Positions 9,308 through 19,480 of a stretch of 64,000 bases of DNA are shown piece after piece. Positions within the stretch are counted from its first letter, which is position 1; every line of letters starts with the position of its first letter. Source of the DNA: Hemileia vastatrix (taxonomy: Eukaryota; Basidiomycota; Pucciniomycetes; Pucciniales; Zaghouaniaceae). The stretch spans positions 5,780,501 to 5,844,500 of the forward strand of contig JASXTE010000017.1 of assembly GCA_030280995.1 (NCBI GenBank), in the 5' to 3' direction. The notes below the pieces were generated by a model. That model saw only the letters and a program-made list of their open reading frames with translations. It ran no database searches and was not told the DNA's origin. The position numbers and the translations under genes are program-made.

Positions 9308-12300
9308 TTATTTCTGTTTAAATTTTTTAAGAAGGGTGGATAAATTAGAAATTTCTTTTTCAGGTATCCATTTATCAAATTCATTTGATTTCCCTTTAAA
9401 TCTTAGTAAATACTCAGTTCCTTTTTCTTTAGTAAGGATTCTTTTCTTGAGTATTTTTTCAATCTCTGCTTTTTCCACAATTTCTTCAGGTTGCTTTTTA
9501 GGCCTTCCCCTTCTTTTTGGAAATAAGTCAGGATCATTTGCATGGTAAGGTTTCAATAATGAGATAGGGAAAACTGGATGTTTCCTATCATATGGAGCAT
9601 ATAATATGACTTCCACTGCATTATTCCCAACCATTTTATTTACTACAAAAGGTCCTACAAAGGGATCCTTTAATTTAACATTACCTTGTAAGTTAAAATG
9701 TAGTGTTGATATGAGAACTTCATCTCCCTTTTTAAATTCAAATTCTTTATGAGATTTGTCCCACCTTTTCTTTTCATATTCAAATGCTTTTTGGATGCAT
9801 TGGTCTGCATGCTTTCTACACATTTGTTGCATATGAATAAAGGATTTAGTGCCAGGGTGTATATCCAACCTTGGTAGTTTATTTAAAAGATTTACTGGGG
9901 TATTTGGTACATATCCCAGCCAGAGTTCAAATGGTTTCTTCTCTGTTACAGAATGAGTTGTGCTGTTATAAGCAAATTCAAGGCCAGGAATTAATGTTAC
10001 CCAGTCATGTGTGAATTTCTCATTGTCTTTGTATTCTAATCCAAAGTCACAATATCTTCTGATCATGTCTTCTAGAGTTTGTATCATCCTCTCAGCCAGC
10101 CCATCAGTTTGTGGATGGTGTGCTGTAGACAATTTTAATTGACAACCTGATACTTCCATCAAAGATGTCCAGAACTCTGAAGTAAATTTAGGATCTCTGT
10201 CAGAGATTATGGCTTTGGGGAACCCAGCAGTATTCATCATTTGAGTCCACAATAGAAACGCCAAGTCTTTAGCAGATACCTCTTTATGGGTAGGGATAAA
10301 CTTAAACATTTTTGTTAATCTATCCACTATTACCCAGCAAGAATTGAAACTTTCTTTTCCTGCTAATGGCAAGTCAGTTACAAAATCCATGTTTATAATT
10401 TCCCATGGAGCTTTTGGCTGCTCTATTTGTTGTAACAACCCAGCTCTCTTCCCAGTTAATCTTTTAGATTTCTGACAAGAGTCACATGTTTCAATGTATT
10501 TTTGTACATCCTCTTTCATGTTTATCCACAAGGCTGTATTTTTAACTCTGGTTAATGTTTTGTTAAAGTCAAAATGACCAGCTAAGATGTCATCATGACA
10601 AGTACTCAACATTAACTCTTTCATAGAAGGTGGTATTACTATTACATTGCTTAACTTTTTCCTGTAATATATATATCCATCTTCAATTGATAGTTTACCT
10701 TTTTCCAACGCATTTTTATACTTTGGAGGCAAGGTTTTAATTAATGCACTCATGGAGGCATTTGTTGGATCATTAAGAATGGTAGATAGTTTAGACAAAT
10801 CTTTATCAGATGAATAATTTTCCAATATAGTTTGCATAAACTCTTCTTCTAAATCCACTATATATATCCCAAATATATGTATAACCTCATTTTCAGGTAC
10901 ATAAGCTGGGTTGTCAGCATCATTTGGCAAAGGACTTCTGGATAATAAATCCACATTTGAATGCAATGTTCCTGCTCTGTGAGTGATTGTCATTCTTCCT
11001 CTGTACTCTTGTACAGCTAGTTGCCATCTAAACATGTGCCTATTAGGTGTTTTCATGTTTAGTAATGATTTTACTGCACTGCAATCTGTTATAAGTTCAA
11101 ACTTCTGGTCTTCCAGATAGTAATGAAGTTTCTCCAAAGCCCACACCACGGCTAAACATTCTAGCTGTGTGGCACCATACCTTAATTCTGTTTTTCTTAA
11201 GGTTCTGGATATATAACAGATAACTACTTCAGATAATTTTCCATTTATTATCTGTTTCTGCTGTAAAGCAGCACCCAAACCTATGAAACTTGCATCAGTG
11301 TACAAGATAAAAGGTAGGGTGAAATCTGGCAGTCCTAATATTGGAGCTGACATTAAACATTCCTTTAATTTATTAAAGGCGTGTTTTCTTTCATTATTCC
11401 AAATGAAAGCTTCATTCTTCCTGATTAATGTTGTCAAAGGGGCTGCAATGGATTGGTAATTTTTAATATATTGTCTATAATATCCACACATACCCAAAAA
11501 ACTTTGAACCTCTTTTACATTTTTAGGTATCCCAATGTTTTTAATTGCTGCCACTTTATTCTGGTCAACACAAATTTGTAATCCAGATACAACATGTCCA
11601 AGTACTTTCAAGGATTGAAATCCAAACTTACATTTCTTTAATGAAATAGTCATATTAATTTCATCCATTTTTTGAAAGACTCTTTTCAGGTGATTTAAAT
11701 GTTCATCATATGTCTTTGAAAACACTATGATGTCATCAACATAGACCAATAACCATCCTTCAACCATTTCCTGATGAAAAACACTATCCATCAATTTTTG
11801 GAAGACTGAAGGGGCATTCTTTGGGCCAAATGGCATTCTCACATACTTATATATACCCATATGTGTGGTTATTAATAAGTAATTTTGAGAATTTCTTTCC
11901 ACAGGAATCTGGTGGTAACCCTTGTTCCCATCCAGACAGGAAATATATTTTGCTCCTTGTAAGGTAGCATGGATAGAAGCTATCCTTGGTAGAGGGTAAA
12001 TATCATCTACTGTATATGTATTCAGAGCTCTATAATCACCGCATAATCTTGCCTTATCTTTTTCATAAGAGATTAATACTGGTGAAATGACACAATACTT
12101 AGGTGTTGTGTCCACTTTTTCAACAATACCCATTTCCAACAACAATTTTATATTGTCTTCAATATCTTTCCTTTTTGCAGGAGATGCTGGGTAAGGTTTC
12201 TTTTTTAAGCTGCCAGGAATATTATCCAAATCACAGCTTAAAGAGATTTTCATCTCATGGTCTTTGACCAATCCTAGTTCATTTGAGCCATGAGCAAATG

Positions 12301-15181
12301 CTATAGGATATGATTTAATCAATCTCAACATATCTTCTTGTTCAATATTTGAGAGTTGAGGACTGAAAGAGGCCTTTTGGATTTCATTTTCCAATTCACC
12401 CACTTCATTGGTGGTTCTTCCACCTTGCAGTTGTTCTTCTCTAGGAGAAATGGCATATACTGAATTTTCAGAACATATTTTGAATTTCCTTTTACCATTC
12501 ACCCCTATGGTAAAACAACTGTTTGCAGGATCTAGTTTAATGCCAAATTTTGTCAATAAATCATTGCCAATAATAAACCAATCACTAAAATTATTATTAT
12601 CCATTACTACAAATTCACAAAATGCTCTAACATATCCATTATTATATTTAAAGAATACAGCAGTTTTGTATTTGCCAATTGGATTTAATACTGAACCAAA
12701 ACCCCTCCAGTTCTTTGTCTGAACAGGTTCTAGTTTTTCCTGGTACTTACTATCAAGTTTCATTAATGCATTAAGTGAAACTACACTACCTGCAGCCCCA
12801 GTGTCAAGAATGGCATTCATTTCTTTTCCACATATGATAACAGGTGCTCTGATAGGTGTTATTTTGTAAGTATCATGAGATACATCTTTAATTATTTCAG
12901 CTTCCTCTATAGAAGTTAAAGATGTGTCTGTATGAGGTATAGCATCATTCAGGAACATTATATCCTGTTCTAATACAAATATCTCATTTTCATCATCACT
13001 GTAAGATATGTTACTCTTGCAATCCTCACTGGATTCCACATTCTCATCTTCATGATTACTAGGTTCAGAATTCTGTGAGGTTTCAATAACATTTATTCTT
13101 TTCTTACACGTGTGACCTTTAACCCAAGGTTCATTACATTTGTAACAAGTGTTATTTTCTTGTCTCTTAGGGACAAGGGGAGCTGAAGGTTTTTTCTTTT
13201 CCACTGGTAACTTACTTGTAGTAGGTTTTACCACGTCAACACTTTGTATGTAATTACTATACTTGGTTTCATATTTGTGGTTTAATAATATCTCATTGCA
13301 TATATTAATGAATCCAGAGGTGTCTCTGACAGTTTCAGTTCTAGCAACAATAATGTCTCTAACTGATATAGGCAATTTGTATATTATTTTTTCTTTCCAC
13401 TCTTCATAATCCATTTTTGGATCCATAGCTTTCATGATTTTTATTAAATTCATTAAGAAGACCATGGGTTTTTCTCCAGCATTTGGATTATATCTGGCCC
13501 TTTCATACAGTCTTTGTTGAGTGATTCTAAATTTTGGGCCACCAAATTGCCTTTCAATTAGTGCCTTCCATTCATTCCAGGAGTAATTAATTCCCTCACT
13601 CAATACAGATTCAAACCATAATAAGGCCACATCTGTAAATAAAGATATTAACTTTGAAGTAATTTCTTCATCAGGTAATTTGTATGAAAATTTTAAGTTA
13701 TCAATTCTTTGTATGAATTGTTGCCAATCAGATTTTGAATCCCCGTCAAAAGAAGGGTACGGATCTAACTTAGGCCAGTTCTTTTGGCTAGTTTTTGCTT
13801 CCCTAACCTGAGGAATATTGAGTAATTCACTTACTTTAGAAAGATGATCATTTATTTCATCTTTTACTGATTTTATATTCTCAGAGCCCATAACACTATG
13901 TTCATGTTCAATCATTGGTTTATCATCAGAGTGTTTCATAAAAACTGGTACTCTTTCTACATAAGAGGTATTATCTTTTATTGTTTCAGTATTTTTCAAA
14001 ATGTTAGCTACTTCAATTTCTACTCTTTGTAACCTATCTTTTATCACAGGTACATGATTTAAGGTATCATTTACATTTGAAAAAGACAATTTTACACGTC
14101 CCTCTATGGTAGCCATAATATTCTGAGAGTGTTCTAATTTACTTTCTAAATTTCTAATCTCAGATTTTAATCTTTTATTCTCATTGATTAATTCATTATT
14201 TGAATTTTCAATAATTTTTAATTTATTGGCTGTGGTACTCAATGATTGTGTTAGTTGTAATAATACACTTTCTGTATTAATGTTTGACTCTTTTGAGAAC
14301 TCTTCCAATTTTTCAATTCTCAATAATAATTTACTTATTATTTTTGATTCCATTGGATTCTCTTTTAAAAAATATTCTATTTTTTCCGTGTCCAATTCAG
14401 AAGACTCATTATCAGGGTCAAGATTTAATTCATTTGATTCCATTTTTATATTAATAGTATTTTCCTGGTGATCAATAAAACTATTTACATTGTCCTCATG
14501 TAAAGACAAGTTTAACATAATCTGTTCAAATGAATAATCCTTTAAATCCTTATCAATAATATCCAATATTTCCTTATCAATCTCATTACCTATAAGTAAT
14601 TTATTTTCAGGTTGATATAATTGATCATAAGAAGTTGGATGACTTACCAAGGTCTTATCCCACTTCCCCTGCCTCTCCTTGCCTTTCCCCTGTAAGGGTG
14701 ACTGCTGGAGCCCTGCTGTTGAGGATTGTTGTAGTTTTGGGCGTACCAATCCCATTTCCATTTGCTTACTGTAATTTTTTGGTCCTCCTCTTGGGCTGGA
14801 GGTGTTGCTATGGAATTGTTGGGTGCCACTGTTGGTGGTTGAGTCTTTATGTCCACTAGAGCTTGGTTGACCTCTATGAAACCTTGAGCTGCTCTCTTTT
14901 CCAGATTGTTGATCTGGTCCACTATATTGTTGACTCTTATTGTCAAGGTGTTCAGTAGGGTGGATAGGGAGTGAACTTGTTCTTGTAAAGTATTTTTTGT
15001 TTTCTTTATTGAAACCTGCTTTAAAAGCTTTTCCCTTTCCTCCAGAGACATTGACGGAGTGTTGTTGATTATAGGAGAGTCCTGGCCCTCCATTTGAATG
15101 TCCTGTAACAGGTCTTTCAGCTCTAGGTCTTAAGTTATAAGGTTTTACCTTATTACTTACAATGTCATTGTTGTCACACAT
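9308..15181 (-). CDS. gag-pol polyprotein with chromodomain (element A)
   Basis: A single 1957-codon ORF. I choose the ATG at 15181 (MCDNND) because the open frame further upstream has no ATG. In numbering from the frame's upstream edge at 15229, the order is: low-complexity N-terminus; coiled coils (about 300-430); gag capsid-like region (about 480-640); zinc knuckle CYKCNEPWVKGHTC near 691; retropepsin ILDTGAAGS near 806; reverse transcriptase with YVDD near 1162; RNase H with YTDAS near 1309; integrase HH-CC zinc finger and catalytic Asp (NMDF), Asp (SDRD) and Glu (LAERM) near 1612, 1675 and 1712; and a C-terminal chromodomain (about 1916-1960, LLRFKGKSNEFDKWIPE). All catalytic residues are present. 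Chromodomains of this class usually direct integration into heterochromatin. Gag and pol share one frame, so relative dosage would rely on processing or other control. Confidence 0.93.
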   Translation of the reverse strand: MCDNNDIVSNKVKPYNLRPRAERPVTGHSNGGPGLSYNQQHSVNVSGGKGKAFKAGFNKENKKYFTRTSSLPIHPTEHLDNKSQQYSGPDQQSGKESSSRFHRGQPSSSGHKDSTTNSGTQQFHSNTSSPRGGPKNYSKQMEMGLVRPKLQQSSTAGLQQSPLQGKGKERQGKWDKTLVSHPTSYDQLYQPENKLLIGNEIDKEILDIIDKDLKDYSFEQIMLNLSLHEDNVNSFIDHQENTINIKMESNELNLDPDNESSELDTEKIEYFLKENPMESKIISKLLLRIEKLEEFSKESNINTESVLLQLTQSLSTTANKLKIIENSNNELINENKRLKSEIRNLESKLEHSQNIMATIEGRVKLSFSNVNDTLNHVPVIKDRLQRVEIEVANILKNTETIKDNTSYVERVPVFMKHSDDKPMIEHEHSVMGSENIKSVKDEINDHLSKVSELLNIPQVREAKTSQKNWPKLDPYPSFDGDSKSDWQQFIQRIDNLKFSYKLPDEEITSKLISLFTDVALLWFESVLSEGINYSWNEWKALIERQFGGPKFRITQQRLYERARYNPNAGEKPMVFLMNLIKIMKAMDPKMDYEEWKEKIIYKLPISVRDIIVARTETVRDTSGFINICNEILLNHKYETKYSNYIQSVDVVKPTTSKLPVEKKKPSAPLVPKRQENNTCYKCNEPWVKGHTCKKRINVIETSQNSEPSNHEDENVESSEDCKSNISYSDDENEIFVLEQDIMFLNDAIPHTDTSLTSIEEAEIIKDVSHDTYKITPIRAPVIICGKEMNAILDTGAAGSVVSLNALMKLDSKYQEKLEPVQTKNWRGFGSVLNPIGKYKTAVFFKYNNGYVRAFCEFVVMDNNNFSDWFIIGNDLLTKFGIKLDPANSCFTIGVNGKRKFKICSENSVYAISPREEQLQGGRTTNEVGELENEIQKASFSPQLSNIEQEDMLRLIKSYPIAFAHGSNELGLVKDHEMKISLSCDLDNIPGSLKKKPYPASPAKRKDIEDNIKLLLEMGIVEKVDTTPKYCVISPVLISYEKDKARLCGDYRALNTYTVDDIYPLPRIASIHATLQGAKYISCLDGNKGYHQIPVERNSQNYLLITTHMGIYKYVRMPFGPKNAPSVFQKLMDSVFHQEMVEGWLLVYVDDIIVFSKTYDEHLNHLKRVFQKMDEINMTISLKKCKFGFQSLKVLGHVVSGLQICVDQNKVAAIKNIGIPKNVKEVQSFLGMCGYYRQYIKNYQSIAAPLTTLIRKNEAFIWNNERKHAFNKLKECLMSAPILGLPDFTLPFILYTDASFIGLGAALQQKQIINGKLSEVVICYISRTLRKTELRYGATQLECLAVVWALEKLHYYLEDQKFELITDCSAVKSLLNMKTPNRHMFRWQLAVQEYRGRMTITHRAGTLHSNVDLLSRSPLPNDADNPAYVPENEVIHIFGIYIVDLEEEFMQTILENYSSDKDLSKLSTILNDPTNASMSALIKTLPPKYKNALEKGKLSIEDGYIYYRKKLSNVIVIPPSMKELMLSTCHDDILAGHFDFNKTLTRVKNTALWINMKEDVQKYIETCDSCQKSKRLTGKRAGLLQQIEQPKAPWEIINMDFVTDLPLAGKESFNSCWVIVDRLTKMFKFIPTHKEVSAKDLAFLLWTQMMNTAGFPKAIISDRDPKFTSEFWTSLMEVSGCQLKLSTAHHPQTDGLAERMIQTLEDMIRRYCDFGLEYKDNEKFTHDWVTLIPGLEFAYNSTTHSVTEKKPFELWLGYVPNTPVNLLNKLPRLDIHPGTKSFIHMQQMCRKHADQCIQKAFEYEKKRWDKSHKEFEFKKGDEVLISTLHFNLQGNVKLKDPFVGPFVVNKMVGNNAVEVILYAPYDRKHPVFPISLLKPYHANDPDLFPKRRGRPKKQPEEIVEKAEIEKILKKRILTKEKGTEYLLRFKGKSNEFDKWIPEKEISNLSTLLKKFKQK
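14644..15093 (-). CDS. overlapping +1-frame ORF in element A gag
   Basis: A 149-codon ORF with its own ATG in good context (A at -3, G at +4), 88 bases downstream of the polyprotein ATG and in the +1 frame. It begins acidic and polar, then a coiled coil (LLNTLTIRVNNIVDQINNLE), then a KWKWDW motif, a Gln/Asn stretch, HPYRGKARRGRG and a C-terminal PW. It reads more like a folded protein than the Ser/Gly/Gln-rich polyprotein frame over the same bases. Element C has the same phase and motif. Element B retains most of the frame with one 1-base deletion and one stop. Leaky scanning from the upstream ATG would suffice to express it. Its function is unknown; the basic tail suggests nucleic-acid binding (inference). 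Confidence 0.6.
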   Translation of the reverse strand: MEGQDSPIINNTPSMSLEEREKLLKQVSIKKTKNTLQEQVHSLSTLLNTLTIRVNNIVDQINNLEKRAAQGFIEVNQALVDIKTQPPTVAPNNSIATPPAQEEDQKITVSKWKWDWYAQNYNNPQQQGSSSHPYRGKARRGRGSGIRPW

Positions 15182-15229
15182 TTTTACGTGGAATTTAAAG
15201 AATTGAAAGTTTAGATATGAAAACTTCAA

Positions 15230-15849
15230 AAAGGAGTTTTATCAGTATTTATCAATACCACTGAAGACAATTTTATTGCTTACTTATTGGTATGAAGTGA
15301 ATATTTAAGTGCCAAAAGTCAAATATGCTTTTATGTGGTCACTTGATTTAACTGGTCTACAATATGTAGCAGTGTTTTTATATTCAAAAGAAAACAACTG
15401 TCAGTATGATTCTTTCTCAATATTTAATGAATTTTACAAACCAATAAAAGAAAAGATTAATAGTCCTGTTAAAAGAAAACAATTAATCAGTTTAATTGGT
15501 TTATTATCTGCAAAGATCACAAATTTAATTGGTCTATTGACAGGCTCCCACTAAGAACAATTATATGTTAAATTAGTGGTAAAAATTTTATCTGCAAAGA
15601 TCTCAAATTTAATTGGTCTATTGACAGACCCACTAATAACAATTATAAGTTAAATTAGTGGTAAAATTGTTGATTCAATATCACAATTTTATAATATAAC
15701 AGGGCTTCTTTTTCTGAAATCACTATATAAGTGACCCCAACCTGTTGTAATTATCCAAATATTTCTATAGGGATATTATTTACGTGCACCTTCTCTTGAA
15801 AATTTCACTTACAGGATTATAACAGAATTCTTGAGGAAAGGTCCCCAAT
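15230..15849 (-). other. 5' leader and primer-binding site of element A
   Basis: This is non-coding leader between the polyprotein frame and the 5' LTR. Read on the minus strand, the first bases after the LTR are ATTGGGGACCTTTCC. TGGGGACC, two bases in, is the likely primer-binding start. Element B keeps ATTGGGGACCTTTCT at 47468. I could not identify the tRNA. Two near-repeats (about 15510-15580 and 15585-15665) share a CAATTAAATTTG...CTGCAAAGAT block. The 81-codon plus-strand ORF at 15309 is not supported. Confidence 0.6.
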
Positions 15850-17350
15850 TGTCAGGCTAAGGTCAAGTACAAGGACGTGAACTAGCTTGAATAGTCAGTT
15901 GTCTAGAAGATTTTAATGGTCCTATATGAATACTGTAGTTCTAATCCACTAAGTTGTAAAATATAATCAAATATAAAGATCTCAGTAATATAATTCTCAC
16001 TATTCTTATATATGGCTTACAATCTTTATAGTTGGTAGAAAAATAGATTATATAAATTCAGATACTATTCAAAAGTCTTATAAAAGTACTAATTGATATG
16101 TATTGTAATTGGTTTGGTTATATTGGTTAAATTGTAATGATAAAGAATGCAGAAATACAACCCAAAAACCTCCTCCTTTTATACACACTGAGTTCCCCAA
16201 TGATTCCCTTGATGTACCAGCCAATACACAGTTAATCACGCCTCTAAACAACTAATAGACATTCCCATCAACATTCCCAGTGACCCATGACATAATTAGA
16301 AGAGTAATAACCGCCAAAATCCTGAAATAATAAGGGAAATCCATCAAAATTAAAGAAAAAGACAAAAAGAGAGTATATGCGTATAAAACAATAATATTAA
16401 GGACTAAAGGAGACTTTTTAAGGTTAATAATAGCTTAATAATAAGGGGGATTGACTGTAGAAATAATGGGGCTAATCCTGACATTATACTACGTGAAATT
16501 CCCATTCAAAAATAACCAAAATTGACTGAGAAACCACCCAAAAACTTAAAAAAGAGCGTGAGATGTGGGGTAACTACATGCAGTTCTTGGCAGGCTCTTG
16601 CACGGGTAAATCCTTGACTAAAATTAGGCGAATTTAAGCGTGGTGATGAAATAAAGTGCCAAGAGTGAGATTATTAATGAAATTAGTGCATATAAACAGG
16701 GTCAATGCATTATTAATTAAGCTAGGACACTAAATAAGCGCCTGTCGCCTATTTTAGTGTGTTTCCCCACAGTGGGCGTAGAATGTGGGGTAATTATAGT
16801 GTGAAAAATCTAACTTTGCTAAAAATGAAGCTATTCACACGGGAAAAAAGCAGGCAGTATGTGGCCAGTACACAGAAGCCATTTCTGGCATAAAAAACAC
16901 CAAATTTGAAAAGTGTTATTTTTATGCATTTAAATAGCCAAATCAATAGTTCTAAATGAGCCCAATTGATCTGTCAAAGCGCAATTTTGATATTCTCAAT
17001 TTTATAGCGCATATAGTCAACTTTTAAGTGAAATAAAGTGCATTTCTTGTTTTTTGCATAAAACAATGAATATAACAGCTTTAAGTGTACTTAAAAATTA
17101 TGTAGCCTTATACTTAAGGTTCTTAAGATTACCCTAACATACTCCAACTTAATATTAAGTACATAAGACCTATAAAAGGTGGATATATGCGTGTATATAA
17201 GGTGTTATAATGGCATTTTTTGTGTATTATCATAATTTTACTTATGTATACTATTTGTGTACTCTCATTTATTATTCCCATGTATAGTTCATGTGTTTAA
17301 CATAACTTATAGTTAATTTTTACTCAGTCCTGGAGATATACAGGCTGACA
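15850..17350 (-). repeat. 5' LTR of element A
   Basis: A 1501-bp LTR, the partner of 7625-9125. The differences I see are G/A in the AAGGTCTC block, C/G in GTACCACCC, and two bases near the outer end (TTACTTTTT/TTAATTTTT and AGTACTGG/AGTCCTGG). It is flanked outside by CCTTT at 17351-17355. Confidence 0.93.
16176..16183 (-). promoter_or_regulatory. TATA box in 5' LTR of element A
   Basis: TATAAAAG on the minus strand, preceded by GTG and followed by GAGGAGG. The same word in the same context occurs in element B (47142-47149). The spacing to the internal region fits a retrotransposon promoter with transcription starting about 30 bases downstream. Confidence 0.55.
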
Positions 17351-18604
17351 CCTTTAATCCCTCTTTAACAAAATCTCAATTTTCTTCTCCTCCAGGTCAT
17401 GTGCCCTCTCATCCCTCTGTAAAGAAAGCTCAAATTTCTTCTCCTACAAGTATTGTGCCCTATCATCCTTTTGTAAAGAGAGCTTGTATTGTTTCTTTTG
17501 AAAGTTGAGAGTATCTCTTGCAACTCCAACTTTACCTAGAGTGAAAAGGAATATTAACAAAAGAAAAGAAAGGCTCACTTAATTATTAAGAGGTATGCAA
17601 TCACTTACCAGATTTGCCTTACTCCAGAAAAACATCAATGGAAAAAAGGGGGGTTTGGGAAAAACTATTCCTGTTTTTCTTTTTATGACTGTTGAAATTC
17701 AAAGTAGTTGATGGTCTTTGCTTTTTTTTGGAGGTAGCATTTCCCTCTTCATTATTGATGCTAGCTTCAGACTCACTTGCTTGAGGATCCTGGATTCGTT
17801 CATTAGCCTTTTTAATAATAAAAAAATAAAACAACTAGACATGAAACAAATACTTACTGGAGTGGGATCACATTGGTATATATCACCATAAGGATCTATT
17901 GGAAAGCTATCTAAATTCATTGAATTTAGAAAAGGGGATGCTTGAGTGGAGGAAGAGGATGGGAAAAGATTTCTTTCAACATCATGTTTGGAGATAGCAT
18001 CTTCACCATCCAACATGTTGGCAGAATTAACATCAGCTCACTCTTCAAAAATAGCATCCATCTCTTTAAAGTATGTACATAGAGATTCAAGCCTATCATC
18101 TATGGATTTTATGCCCTTACTCTTATTTTGTAATTGACTGGCCATTAGAAGATTGCCATTGACTTTTGATGCAGGGGGCCATCCTACTTTAGTTGCATTC
18201 TCAGTACCAAAACAAGAATCATAATTAGTTTTTATTCTTAGCCAGTTGATAAGTAAGAGATGATCATCTTTTCTTAGATGAACAGTCTTTGATTTATCAG
18301 CTGAGTGGGGGAAAGAGGGAGTAATGGGATATGAAGAACAAGTGGGGGAAGGCTGCCTTTGAGAAGATCTATCATGACAGGGAATGTTAAGATATTTGAA
18401 GATGAAAAGGAGAAGAAAAAACAGATTAGATGGGGAAGGGTTTTGAACAGAAATGAATAGACAGGATGGGAGTGCACAGCAAAGTAGGTAGGCTGGAACA
18501 TCAAGAAAGTTGTCTAAGATGTGGTTATAAAAAATTGAGGATAAAAATGTCAGATAGAGGTAAAAATTGACACATAAAAGGTCTAATAACCTAATTATTA
18601 TCAA
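17351..18604 (-). pseudogene. decayed Myb/SANT-like gene of H3
   Basis: Same family as the intact H1 gene at 60865-62266. Exon 1 (from about 18400) has the DNA-binding-like core with INWLRIKTNYDSCFG and ATKVGWPPASKVNG. It lacks the middle of the domain: the KTKGRIDLLPK to NNDITKG part is deleted, so the sequence jumps from NKS to KGIKSID. A stop follows EMDAIFEE. An exon-2 equivalent (about 17815-17640) has KKKQRPS. Exon 3 is a coiled-coil repeat segment cut by element A at 17350/7624. The upstream hydrophobic frame is probably untranslated leader. Confidence 0.7.
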
Positions 18605-18660
18605 AAATAATTGCAGAAGATAATTGAGGTATAATGATTTTTATCCGCAGTTAAATTAAT

Positions 18661-18688
18661 TGCGGATTGGTCAACATTGATACCCCCT
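18661..18688. repeat. right terminal inverted repeat of H3
   Basis: TTGATACCCCCT ends at 18688, preceded by GCGGATTGGTCAA, as in H1 (62591-62618) and H2 (32875-32902). The flanking ATT cannot be compared because the left end is lost. Confidence 0.65.
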
Positions 18689-19475
18689 ATTAGTTTTATA
18701 GGGAACTTATATCCTCTTAACCTTTATATTCTCTGCATCCACCATTTTCATGTGAAACTTTTTTGTTAATTCTGTAGTATCTTTAAAGGTCCAAGCTATT
18801 CAAGACAGTTCAGTTTTATTTTTTTTAGAAAAAATAGGGTGGGGAAGTTAGAGAATGGCTTTGTTTTGCAAAGGTTTTAGTTATGTATTATTGAAGAATA
18901 TTTATACACATGGAATGGCTCTAAATTGAAAACATGTATTTTGTCAAAAGATTAATCAAGTAAGGTCTACAGGGCTTAGTTAATGGTGAGCTCAAGATCC
19001 CCAAAATGTATTTTCAAAAAAAAAGAAAAAAAAGGCTGAAGTGTAGGAAAACATTTTGGAAGCTTTTATGCATGTTGAATATTATTTTTTTGCTTAATAT
19101 TTTATTTTTTACTTAAAGGATTGAGTCTTGTTTTAGTTACCACAGATGATTTGGGAGGGGTTTTGTAATAAGTTTACTTCATTAACTCAATTTGTAAATA
19201 AAACTGAAGGAAGAATTGAAAGCCGGTAAAGAACCACTTGAAAGGGGGTTTCAAGCTTACCAAATCAACACCTGGAAATCAGAAATTAATTTTAATAAAA
19301 CCCACACTTAATTAATTTTCTATTTGTAAACCACAATGGCATCAACACTGGTGTATTTTAAAACTGAAATGATGTGCTAATTTTTTTCAAAACACTTTCT
19401 CTTCACAAGAAAATTTAGTTTCATGATTGTTAAAATATCCCATTTATTTTAAAATATAGAGGTAGGTATTTAATA
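18689..19475. other. AT-rich spacer, no gene
   Basis: I see no ORF of substance, no RNA gene and no clear repeat boundary. The DNA at 19200-19400 has a weak resemblance to the TIR-adjacent part of H4, too weak to annotate. Confidence 0.4.
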
Positions 19476-19480
19476 GGAGG

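Larger units (their letters stand above)
7625..17350 (-). mobile_element. nearly intact Ty3/gypsy chromovirus, element A
   Basis: A full-length LTR retrotransposon of 9726 bp on the minus strand. It has two 1501-bp LTRs beginning TGTCAG and ending CTGACA in either orientation, a 5-bp target duplication CCTTT (7620-7624 and 17351-17355), a primer-binding region, a purine-rich tract and one uninterrupted polyprotein ORF. I count four mismatches between the LTRs (about 0.3 percent), so the insertion is recent. It sits in an exon of the H3 Myb-like gene. It may still be mobile, and it could supply proteins in trans to copies such as B. Confidence 0.93.
7572..18688 (-). mobile_element. PIF/Harbinger element H3, partial, interrupted by element A
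   Basis: H3 survives as 7572-7624 plus 17351-18688. The join across element A restores one exon of the Myb/SANT-like gene, and A's CCTTT duplication sits exactly at the join. The right end carries the subterminal GCGGATTGGTCAA and terminal TTGATACCCCCT block shared with H1 and H2. The left half, including any transposase, is absent, replaced at 7571 by element C. It is non-autonomous as it stands. Confidence 0.7.

Noticed and set aside
9308..15181. plus-strand ORFs opposite the polyprotein (for example 12408-12722 and 14184-14471)
   Set aside because: They are antisense shadows of the polyprotein frame. They lack motifs and are not conserved in register in element B.
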